The notes beneath the pieces were generated by a model, which was not told where the DNA came from, did no database searches, and saw nothing but the letters and a program-made list of their open reading frames with translations. Position numbers and translations under genes: made by a program. This document shows, piece after piece, positions 7,607 to 15,062 of a stretch of 64,000 nt of DNA; positions within the stretch are counted from its first letter, which is position 1; each line of letters opens with the position of its first letter. The stretch lies in the NCBI GenBank assembly GCA_030149165.1, contig JASBRY010000005.1, positions 1 to 64,000 on the forward strand, in the 5' to 3' direction. The DNA is from Phycisphaerales bacterium (GTDB taxonomy: Bacteria > Planctomycetota > Phycisphaerae > Phycisphaerales > UBA1924).

Positions 7607-10162
7607 GTGATTCAATACCTCAAAATGATCCCGATGACCGCTCTGATGCTCGTGTGCTGCATGACACTGAGCACGATGCCTGTGATCGCGCAAGATGCCG
7701 GGAATGACGAACCTGAGATCGAGCCGGTCATGGACTGGGGAGTCGATCGTCCGACGCGTCAGAACAACCCGCCGGTCATCAAACGCAACGACCCAAGCGA
7801 TCGTCAGGACACACGCAAGGAACCCACAGTGTCCTTCGGCGCGTTTTCTGAACCGATCGAGTTGACCACACTCATCGAGTATGTCGGATCATCCCTCGAC
7901 ATCAACATCATCGTCAAAGGCGCTCCGACTGGTGAGGTCACCTTCCACGCGCCTGTCGAGATCCCAAAGAGTCAGCTCATTGAACTGCTCGATGCGATGC
8001 TTGAGCAGTACTCGTTCACCATCTCGCACGAACCCACCTCGGACTTCTGGATTGTCCAGCCCGTTGCGGATGTGCGCCCCAACATGGGATCGGAGCGTCC
8101 GAGCACGCAGATCATTCCGACACCCAACATCAAGCCTTCGTTGATGGTCCCCGCGCTGAGCGCTTCGCTCGGATCGGGACTCAGCGCCGCGCCCAACGCA
8201 AAGGGCGGCCCGATCCAAGCGATCGACGAGCTTGGGGTGATCATCATCAACGCACCACCGCGTGATATCAGCCGCATCAAAGCGCTGATCGCACAGTTGA
8301 TCCAGATCGACGACGACCAACGCTACATCCGATTCGAGCTCGATCACCTCGCGGCGCCCGCAGCGCTTGAGCGTGCGGTCGGACTCGTCGGCGGGAACAG
8401 CTCTGGTCAGAATCGCGTCGTACAGAACCAGCCTGGTACACAGGGCACTGTTGGACTGTCCAATGCGTCGCTCTCGAATATGGCGGATCGGATCACCATC
8501 GATCCGCAAGGCAACGCGCTCATCTTCAAAGGCACCGAAGCAGAGATCGCTCGCGTCGAGGAAGTCCTCGAAGTGATCGATGTCCCCAACACGCTCGAAC
8601 CCAAGAACTACTTCGCTGGATCGTCCGCGGCTCAGATCGCGGACATCGCGAAGAGCAGAGGGTTGGGTGAGGTCATCCAGATCACAGATGATTCGAACAA
8701 TCCGTTTGCGCAAGGCAACATCCGACTCAACAATCAGAACGCGTTCCAGAATCAATCTTCGAATACCAGCTCCGGCGGACCGGTCATGGTGGTGGACACC
8801 ACACGCGGCAACATCGTGTACTACGGCACTCCAGCGCAACAGCAACAGCTCGCGGATCTCATGAAAGAACTCGGAACCGAGGACGAGCGCGTCGTCATCA
8901 AGGAGTATGTGCTCAACCACTCGGACGCGGAAATCGTTGCGGAACTCATGACCGCGATCATCACGGGTCAACAACGGACGGGCGAATCTGATTTCCTTCC
9001 CGGATCATCAGGTCGAAACAACGCTGTCTCAGAGTTCCGTCCGGCATTCGGAGCAAGCGGGGGCTCGGATGTCACCGCGGCGTTTGACCCCGACATCGTC
9101 GCGGTCATCGCGGATCCAGACAACAACCAGGTCGTTGTCCGCGCCCCGATCAAGCAGCAGGACGACCTCGCGAAACTGATCACACGTCTGGATCGCCGCA
9201 AACCCCAGGTGTATCTCCAAGCGATGATTGTGTCGGTTTCGGATACCGAGAACTTCTCGCTCGCGTTTGAATCGCAGATCAACGCGGGGCAGTTCGGACT
9301 GAACACAGGAAACACGCTCTCGTCGCTCCCATCCACATCGAGCTTTGGTGATATCCGTACCGTGAATCCTGGACTCGCGGGACTGACCGCGGCGGTGATC
9401 ATGACGGACCAGATCCCGATCATTATCAACGCAAGTCAGACAGATACCGATGTGCGGATCCTCTCGACCCCGCAGTTGCTTGTGAACGACAATCAAGAAG
9501 CAGAGATCGTTTCGCTCTCCGAGCAACCCTTCCAGGAAATCTCACAGGGCGACGGTGGGAATGTCACCGCGTTCGCGGGATTCGCTGAAGCAGGGACCAC
9601 GCTCCGCGTCACGCCATCGATCTCCGACGGCGGATACTTGCGTCTCGAGTACTTTGTCGAACTCTCGAACTTCACCGCGACGCAGGGACAAGCGGGTTCG
9701 CCTCCTCCTCGTGACCGGAACACTGTGCAAGGCGCGTTGAGCGTCCCATCGGACGCGACCATCGTCATCGGCGGGATCACTGTGGACAATGTCCGCGACA
9801 CAGTCATGAAGGTCCCACTGCTTGGTGACATCCCACTCGTGGGTGAGCTCTTCAAGAACACGAGCAAGATCAACACACAATCCAAGCTGTATGTGTTCCT
9901 GACCCCTCGCATCATGACCGATCCGAACTTCCTTGATCTCCGGCTCCTGAGCGAAGGGCCGTATGCGGAGATGGAACTCGATCCGCGCGTTCCTGATCTT
10001 GAGCCGGTCACAATCAACGCATCGAACAGAGGTCAAGCGACACAACCATCGGACGAATCGTTTGAAATGCAGCGGCAGTCGCTGCCGCCTCAACCTGAAC
10101 CCGATGCGTTTGAGCCTTCGCTGACCCCAGTGCTCATCGATCCAAACGAGGACATGGATTAA
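7607..10162 (+). CDS. gspD: Secretin, outer-membrane channel of type II secretion or type IV pilus
   Basis: This 851-residue secretin forms the outer-membrane gate of a type II secretion or type IV pilus machine. A GTG start is supported by GGAG 8 bases upstream and is followed by a signal peptide ending near 'MPVIAQDAG'. Successive N-domains occupy roughly residues 75-500, including repeated 'GNIVYYGTPAQQQQLADLMKELG' modules. The secretin domain follows from about 535 ('PQVYLQAMIVSVSDTENFSLAF'). It contains the membrane-crossing signature 'VPLLGDIPLVGELFKNTSKINTQSKLYVFLTPRI'. A Pro- and Gln-rich tail ends the protein. The gspE-like ATPase starts 3 bases after the stop. Naming it gspD rather than pilQ is a preference, since the two families overlap. 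Confidence 0.9.
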   Translation: MIQYLKMIPMTALMLVCCMTLSTMPVIAQDAGNDEPEIEPVMDWGVDRPTRQNNPPVIKRNDPSDRQDTRKEPTVSFGAFSEPIELTTLIEYVGSSLDINIIVKGAPTGEVTFHAPVEIPKSQLIELLDAMLEQYSFTISHEPTSDFWIVQPVADVRPNMGSERPSTQIIPTPNIKPSLMVPALSASLGSGLSAAPNAKGGPIQAIDELGVIIINAPPRDISRIKALIAQLIQIDDDQRYIRFELDHLAAPAALERAVGLVGGNSSGQNRVVQNQPGTQGTVGLSNASLSNMADRITIDPQGNALIFKGTEAEIARVEEVLEVIDVPNTLEPKNYFAGSSAAQIADIAKSRGLGEVIQITDDSNNPFAQGNIRLNNQNAFQNQSSNTSSGGPVMVVDTTRGNIVYYGTPAQQQQLADLMKELGTEDERVVIKEYVLNHSDAEIVAELMTAIITGQQRTGESDFLPGSSGRNNAVSEFRPAFGASGGSDVTAAFDPDIVAVIADPDNNQVVVRAPIKQQDDLAKLITRLDRRKPQVYLQAMIVSVSDTENFSLAFESQINAGQFGLNTGNTLSSLPSTSSFGDIRTVNPGLAGLTAAVIMTDQIPIIINASQTDTDVRILSTPQLLVNDNQEAEIVSLSEQPFQEISQGDGGNVTAFAGFAEAGTTLRVTPSISDGGYLRLEYFVELSNFTATQGQAGSPPPRDRNTVQGALSVPSDATIVIGGITVDNVRDTVMKVPLLGDIPLVGELFKNTSKINTQSKLYVFLTPRIMTDPNFLDLRLLSEGPYAEMELDPRVPDLEPVTINASNRGQATQPSDESFEMQRQSLPPQPEPDAFEPSLTPVLIDPNEDMD

Positions 10163-10165
10163 GCG

Positions 10166-11878
10166 ATGGGCAAACGCAACGGACTCATCAAACGCGACAA
10201 GAGCGGCAGCTCGATCGCTCGCTCGAAGGACATGGCGCCGGTCGTCGTGGACGCGTGGGACGACGCGGCTCGCGCGCTGGGACCACTCAAACTCAGCGGA
10301 GAGCAACTTAAAGCGTTCGCATCCATCGACGGCTCGGACGACGAGCCTTGGGATGTGATGCTTCAGTCGCTCGCGCTCGATGAATCAAGCGCCCTCAAGC
10401 TCTTGTCCGATCGCACAGGGCTCCCGTACGAGCAGGACCCAAAGCTCAAGGAATCATCTTCACGCTTCTACGAACTCATTGATCCAACCAAAGCACGCAG
10501 CGTGCAGGTCGCGTGTGTCGAGCGCGATGGATCGACTTTCGTGCTCGCGACCTCGCGTCCGATGCAACCCAGCGTGTTCACGATGCTTGAGGATGAGCTC
10601 GACGCACCGGTTCGGATTATTCTCGCGCCACGAGCCGCGGTCGCGAACCTGATCAATCGTGGATACGAACAACGAGGCGATCTCGTCACTGAGATCGTCG
10701 AGGACATCCCGCTCGATCAATCCGCGATTGAATCCGCCGCAGGCGCGATCGGTAAGACGACGGACCTACTCGCACAAGCGCGTCAGACGCCGGTCATCCG
10801 TCTCGTGAACATGATCCTTTTTGAAGCGCTCCGTCGGGGTGCTTCAGATGTGCATGTCCATCCGATGGAAGAGCGTCTCGCGATCCGCTTGCGCATCGAC
10901 GGCATGCTCGTCGATGCGTTCAGTCCCCCACCGACCCTCGCGGCGGCGATCTCCTCGCGCCTGAAGGTCATGACGGAACTCGACATCGCGAATCGCCACT
11001 CCCCTCAGGACGGCCAAACGACCGTGAGGATCGGATCGAAGAAGATCGACATCCGCCTCTCAGTCATCCCAACCATCTTCGGCGAACGGATCGTGCTGCG
11101 CCTGCTCGATCAGTCCAACCAAGAACTCGATCTCAACGCCGTGGGAATGGCGAAGAGGATGCAGACCAAGCTTATGGACTGCGTCGAGCGCCCCAACGGC
11201 ATTCTCTTGGTCACCGGACCAACAGGTTCTGGTAAAACCACGACCCTCTACGCCGCGCTCGGTCGCATCGATCGCGCGACGCGCAATGTCATGACCATCG
11301 AAGATCCGGTCGAGTACCACCTCGACGGCATCTCACAGATGCAGGTCAATGTCAAACGCCAGGTCACTTTCGCGACCGGTCTGCGTTCGCTGCTGCGTCA
11401 GGACCCCGATGTGATTCTGGTTGGTGAAATCCGTGACCCCGAGACCGCGCAGCTCGCGATCCAAGCATCGCTCACGGGTCACTTTGTGCTTGCGACGCTT
11501 CACACCAATGACGCGCCGAGCGCGATCCCGCGTTTGCTGGATATTGGTGTCGAGCCATATCTGGTCACCTCGTCGTTGTTGGGAGTGCTCGCACAGCGCC
11601 TGATGCGCCGCATCTGCACCACCTGTCACGGCACAGGTCGTCACGAAGGCGATCAATGCGAGACCTGCTTCGGGACTGGGTACAAGGGCCGACTCGCCGT
11701 TCACGAGCTCATGCTCATGAACGACAAGCTCCGTCAGCTAACCGCGAGTCGCGCCGACGGCGTGACGCTGTACGAAGCCGCGGTTGATTCGGGATTCGAG
11801 CCGATGAAGGTCGACGCGATGGAGAAGGTCAAACAAGGACTCACAGACGAAGCGGAAGTCTTCCGCGTGCTGCACTAA
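10166..11878 (+). CDS. gspE: GspE/PilB-type secretion ATPase
   Basis: This 570-residue cytoplasmic hexameric ATPase powers assembly of pseudopili or pili. The N-terminal part resembles the GspE N1 domain (around residues 50-150). The motor domain has Walker A 'GPTGSGKTTTLYAAL', an Asp box 'MTIEDPVEYHLDGISQMQVN', Walker B 'LLRQDPDVILVGEIRDPETAQ' and a His box 'TGHFVLATLHTND'. A tetracysteine zinc loop 'CTTCHGTGRHEGDQCETC' follows, typical of GspE and PilB and absent from retraction ATPases such as PilT. It is directly downstream of gspD and certainly co-transcribed. The remaining secretion genes are not in this window, apart from a candidate prepilin near 38.8 kb. Confidence 0.93.
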   Translation: MGKRNGLIKRDKSGSSIARSKDMAPVVVDAWDDAARALGPLKLSGEQLKAFASIDGSDDEPWDVMLQSLALDESSALKLLSDRTGLPYEQDPKLKESSSRFYELIDPTKARSVQVACVERDGSTFVLATSRPMQPSVFTMLEDELDAPVRIILAPRAAVANLINRGYEQRGDLVTEIVEDIPLDQSAIESAAGAIGKTTDLLAQARQTPVIRLVNMILFEALRRGASDVHVHPMEERLAIRLRIDGMLVDAFSPPPTLAAAISSRLKVMTELDIANRHSPQDGQTTVRIGSKKIDIRLSVIPTIFGERIVLRLLDQSNQELDLNAVGMAKRMQTKLMDCVERPNGILLVTGPTGSGKTTTLYAALGRIDRATRNVMTIEDPVEYHLDGISQMQVNVKRQVTFATGLRSLLRQDPDVILVGEIRDPETAQLAIQASLTGHFVLATLHTNDAPSAIPRLLDIGVEPYLVTSSLLGVLAQRLMRRICTTCHGTGRHEGDQCETCFGTGYKGRLAVHELMLMNDKLRQLTASRADGVTLYEAAVDSGFEPMKVDAMEKVKQGLTDEAEVFRVLH

Positions 11879-11886
11879 ACTTGCGG

Positions 11887-12492
11887 ATGCCCAATCCCGC
11901 ATCACTTGAACCAATGGTCGTCGAGCCCGTCACACTGACGAATGACTTTGTCATACTCGAGCCATTATCGATGAAGCACACCGAGGATCTTCATGCTGCG
12001 GTGGATGATCGCGTGTTCGAGTTCATGCCTATGCGATCATCTGTGCAGACTCCGAAAGAAGTCCGGCGATACATCGAGTTTCAACTGTCCAGAACCAAGG
12101 TACTCGTCTTTGCCGTCATCGACAAAACGACTGGCAAAGCAATCGGATCAACCAGCTACATGAACATCCGATGCGACCATCGCGGGCTGGAGATCGGATC
12201 AACATGGATCACCGCTTCAGCACGCGGCACCAAGATTAATCCATCGATGAAACACCTCATGCTCAAGCACGCATTTGAAAAACTCGGCGCGATCCGTGTC
12301 GAGCTGCGCACCGATGCACGCAACGAACGATCGAGAGCCGCGATCCTGAAACTCGGCGCTGTCTTTGAGGGCACTCTGCGCAATCACATCATCATGCCGG
12401 ATGGTCACTTCAGAAACACGGTGGTGTACTCCATCGTCCCAGAGCAATGGCCAATGATCGAACAGCGACTGCTGGAGCGGATTGGTTCATAA
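11887..12492 (+). CDS. GNAT family N-acetyltransferase
   Basis: This protein of about 200 residues resembles the RimJ/RimL branch of GNAT enzymes, which transfer acetyl from acetyl-CoA to an amino group. The strands and helices 'VFAVIDKTTGKAIGSTSYMNI', 'LEIGSTWITASARGTKINPSMKHLMLKHAFEKLGAIRVELRTDARNERSRAAILKLGA' follow the fold. The usual acetyl-CoA loop (Q/RxxGxG/A) is reduced to 'ARGTKINP', and 'NERSRAAILKLGAVFEG' is typical. The track uses TTG at 11881; I prefer ATG at 11887, with ATG at 11914 possible. No clear ribosome binding site is seen. It starts 8 bases after gspE but need not be functionally linked. The substrate is unknown. Confidence 0.82.
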   Translation: MPNPASLEPMVVEPVTLTNDFVILEPLSMKHTEDLHAAVDDRVFEFMPMRSSVQTPKEVRRYIEFQLSRTKVLVFAVIDKTTGKAIGSTSYMNIRCDHRGLEIGSTWITASARGTKINPSMKHLMLKHAFEKLGAIRVELRTDARNERSRAAILKLGAVFEGTLRNHIIMPDGHFRNTVVYSIVPEQWPMIEQRLLERIGS

Positions 12493-12529
12493 AAATCATG
12501 CCCCCGTCCGGGGGAGCGGACGGGGGCAT
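12493..12529 (-). terminator. Strong hairpin, terminator-like on the minus strand
   Basis: ATGCCCCCGTCC (12498-12509) and GGACGGGGGCAT (12518-12529) form a perfect 12-bp stem. The T tract (GATTTTT) follows only on the minus strand, so it would end leftward transcription. On the plus strand it still abuts the acetyltransferase stop codon and may act as a mRNA 3' end. A second hairpin, GCGGCATC/GATGCCGC, lies at about 12538-12566. Confidence 0.6.
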
Positions 12530-12622
12530 AGAGGAGCGCGGCATCAAGCCCGAAGGCGATGCCGCAAGAGAGAGCAATTCATGGAGTCACATAACGCATC
12601 GACACACCAGACGCGTACACGG

Positions 12623-12637
12623 TGCATCGACGATGCA
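12623..12637. repeat. Perfect palindrome, possible operator
   Basis: TGCATCG-A-CGATGCA is an exact 15-base palindrome in the gap upstream of the MDR oxidoreductase gene, of a size suitable for a dimeric repressor. No cognate regulator is adjacent. Confidence 0.4.
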
Positions 12638-12721
12638 TCAACAAATAGACCACGATTTGAGCACGCATTTTGCACAGATCGTCCAAACTCGGCAGAAATC
12701 ACCTTGATGTTCGTACCTCGT

Positions 12722-12751
12722 TTGTATTCCATAGGTCATTCTGCCTATGTA
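12722..12751 (+). promoter_or_regulatory. Candidate promoter with overlapping inverted repeat
   Basis: A weak -35 TTGTAT (12722-12727) is 18 bases from TATGTA (12746-12751). CATAGG (12730-12735) and CCTATG (12744-12749) form an inverted repeat across the spacer and -10, as in many repressor or MerR-type sites. The MDR gene begins 28 bases downstream. Confidence 0.4.
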
Positions 12752-12779
12752 ATAAAGCACCTCTTGTCATGAGAAACTT

Positions 12780-13814
12780 ATGAATACTCAACCCAATAAC
12801 GAAACCATGAAAGCCGCGGTCTACGAGCGCTACGGCCCCCCTGAAGTGGTGCAGATTCAACAAGTCCCCAAGCCGCAGATCAAGGACGGCCAGGTGCTTG
12901 TTAAGGTTCACGCAACGAGTGTCACCACTGGTGATGCGCGATTGCGTGCATGGGATATCCCATCACTCCTGTTCGCAATCCCGGCTCGATTCATGATCGG
13001 TCTCTTCAAACCACGCAAACAGATCCTCGGCACATCCGTCGCTGGAGTTGTTGAGCAGGTCGGCGGTGAAGTCCAAGGATTGAGCGTCGGACAACGCGTG
13101 CTCGCATCGACGGAGATGGACTTCGGAGCACACGCCGACTTTGTAGCCGCGAGCGGAGATGGATTGACTCAACCGATTCCGGATGATTTGAGTTTCGAGG
13201 AAGCCGCGGCTCTGTGCTTTGGTGGATCGGCAGCGATCTACTTCTTGAGTGATCTAGGAAATCTCCAATGCGGCCAACGCGTGCTCATCATCGGTGCCTC
13301 GGGCGCACTTGGGGTTTCTGGGATTCAATACGCCAAGCACCTCGGGGCGCATGTTACCGCCGTGTGTTCGGGCGCGAATCATGATCTTGTTCGCTCATTG
13401 GGCGCTGACGAAGTCATTGATTACACGAAAGTAGATCTGGGGACCAAGACGGTCGAAGACAACTGCCGATTCGATGTGGTGTACGACGCGGTGGGCAAGT
13501 CGAGCCGCAGGAAGTGCAAGCACCTTATGAAACCAGGAGGCGTGTTTCTCCCAGCTGTGATGCGAGCACCTGAAGTTTGGCAGATGATCTGGACGCCAGT
13601 GGTGTACAAACTCAATCGCAGCACGATCAGGACTAAATCGGGTGTCGCATTTGCGAAGGCAGAGTCGCTCACGAAACTGCTCGCGCTTGTCGAAGATGGA
13701 TCGATGAAAGCCGTGATCGATCGGACCTATCCGCTCGACGAAGCCGTCGAGGCGCACCGCTATGTCGATACTGGACATAAGCGTGGGAATGTCATTTTGC
13801 GGATCGTTGATTAA
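12780..13814 (+). CDS. NAD(P)-dependent zinc-independent MDR oxidoreductase
   Basis: This 344-residue medium-chain dehydrogenase resembles quinone oxidoreductases (zeta-crystallin type). The N-terminal GroES-like fold begins 'MKAAVYERYGPPEVVQIQQVPKPQIKDGQVLVKVHATSV'. The Rossmann domain has 'GQRVLIIGASGALGVSGIQYAKHLGAHVTAV', and 'LGADEVIDYTKVDL' is typical. The catalytic zinc ligands of alcohol dehydrogenases are not evident. The likely reaction is NADPH-dependent reduction of a quinone or enone. Its stop codon TAA overlaps the stop codon of convergent aroC within the palindrome TTAA. A possible operator lies in its promoter. Confidence 0.88.
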   Translation: MNTQPNNETMKAAVYERYGPPEVVQIQQVPKPQIKDGQVLVKVHATSVTTGDARLRAWDIPSLLFAIPARFMIGLFKPRKQILGTSVAGVVEQVGGEVQGLSVGQRVLASTEMDFGAHADFVAASGDGLTQPIPDDLSFEEAAALCFGGSAAIYFLSDLGNLQCGQRVLIIGASGALGVSGIQYAKHLGAHVTAVCSGANHDLVRSLGADEVIDYTKVDLGTKTVEDNCRFDVVYDAVGKSSRRKCKHLMKPGGVFLPAVMRAPEVWQMIWTPVVYKLNRSTIRTKSGVAFAKAESLTKLLALVEDGSMKAVIDRTYPLDEAVEAHRYVDTGHKRGNVILRIVD

Positions 13815-15028
13815 GCGATGACCGTTCCCGGCTCACCCGGATGATCAAGCGGGAGCGTCCGCGCCACATCGAGGAACGCGTCGTAGTTGCCGCGTGTTTC
13901 GATCACACTGTCACCACCGAACTTATCAAGGAACGCCGCGGCGACTTCGAACGCAACCACATTCTCCATCACCACACTCGCGGCAGACACGGCACAAATA
14001 TCGCTCCGCTCGTACTGTGAATCCTCGGCCTTCTTCGAGTTGAGATCGATGCTCGGGAGCCCCTGCAGCAGCGTTGCGATCGGTTTCATCGTACCTGTCA
14101 CTACGACGGGCTGCCCGTTGGTCATGCCGCCCTCAGTCCCGCCGGCATTGTTGCTCGAACGCACAAACCCAAGCGAAGGCGTGTTTACCTTACTGGCATC
14201 GAATGCGATCGGATCGTGCAGTTGCGAGCCCAATCGTTTCGAGCACTGACCGCCCAATCCGATCCCCACCGCTTTGAACGCTTGGATCCCCATCACCGCT
14301 CCAGCGATGCGAGAGTCGAGTTTCTCGTACCAGTTCATCGAACTCCCGATGCCTGGAGGACAGTTGAATATATGGCACTCAACATCGCCACCGACGGTAT
14401 CCTTGTCGGACTTGGTCTTGCGGATGATGTCGCATTGCTGTTCCGTTGTTTGCGGATCGAGGGTATAGGTCGCGGACTCATCGCGTGCAGCGGTCAGCGC
14501 ATCGAGTTCATCCATGCTCACTTGCACATCGGTCGTTGCATCCAGAATCGAACGGACGAACCCGAAAACTTCGACCTCAAAGACTTGCTTGAGCAGCAAG
14601 CGTCCGATGCAACACGCCGCGACACGAGCGGCGGTCTCGCGAGCGCTGGCGCGTTCGAGCGTTTCTCGACAATCGGTCGTCAGCCACTTGATCGATCCCG
14701 CGAGGTCCGCGTGTCCCGGACGAGGACGATATACAGGAGGCGTGCGCTCCAGGTCATCCAGCCGCGAGTCTCTGTTTTTGATGAGCATGGTGATCGGAGA
14801 TCCGATGGACTTTCCGAGTCGCACACCGGTCAAGATCTCGACCGTATCGGTCTCGAGTTTCTGTCTTCCCCCGCGCCCATATCCGCCTTGTCGGCGTGCG
14901 AGTTCGCGATTGATGATGTCCGTGTCGATCCTGAGCCCCGCCGGGACTCCCATGACTGTCGCGATCAGCGCCGGGCCGTGCGATTCACCGGCGGTCTGGT
15001 AAGTCAGTCTGGATTGATACTGAGTCAT
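13811..15028 (-). CDS. aroC: Chorismate synthase
   Basis: This 405-residue enzyme converts 5-enolpyruvylshikimate-3-phosphate to chorismate using reduced FMN, the last step of the shikimate pathway. It starts with 'LTYQTAGESHGPALIATVMGVPAGL', the conserved GESHG FMN-site region. It continues through 'RRQGGYGRGGRQKLETD', 'TRETLERASARETAARVA' (as CRETLERASARE), and 'SNNAGGTEGGMTNGQPVVV'. The length is somewhat above the usual 360-390 residues. AAGGGA 7 bases before the ATG supports the start. The product feeds PheA, encoded about 7 kb to the right. The gene has no co-directional neighbour with an obvious link; the MFS/spermidine synthase gene lies 34 bases upstream. Confidence 0.96.
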   Translation of the reverse strand: MTQYQSRLTYQTAGESHGPALIATVMGVPAGLRIDTDIINRELARRQGGYGRGGRQKLETDTVEILTGVRLGKSIGSPITMLIKNRDSRLDDLERTPPVYRPRPGHADLAGSIKWLTTDCRETLERASARETAARVAACCIGRLLLKQVFEVEVFGFVRSILDATTDVQVSMDELDALTAARDESATYTLDPQTTEQQCDIIRKTKSDKDTVGGDVECHIFNCPPGIGSSMNWYEKLDSRIAGAVMGIQAFKAVGIGLGGQCSKRLGSQLHDPIAFDASKVNTPSLGFVRSSNNAGGTEGGMTNGQPVVVTGTMKPIATLLQGLPSIDLNSKKAEDSQYERSDICAVSAASVVMENVVAFEVAAAFLDKFGGDSVIETRGNYDAFLDVARTLPLDHPGEPGTVIA

Positions 15029-15062
15029 ATCTGTCCCTTATCGGCGTTTGTTTTTGAGCAGT

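Noticed and set aside
7413-7610. 65-codon ORF overlapping the gspD start as GTGA
   Set aside because: The overlap looks like coupling, but the sequence is low in recognisable structure and gspD has its own GGAG site.
12544-12732. 62-codon minus ORF before the strong hairpin
   Set aside because: No family pattern; the region is more likely a non-coding RNA or regulatory gap.
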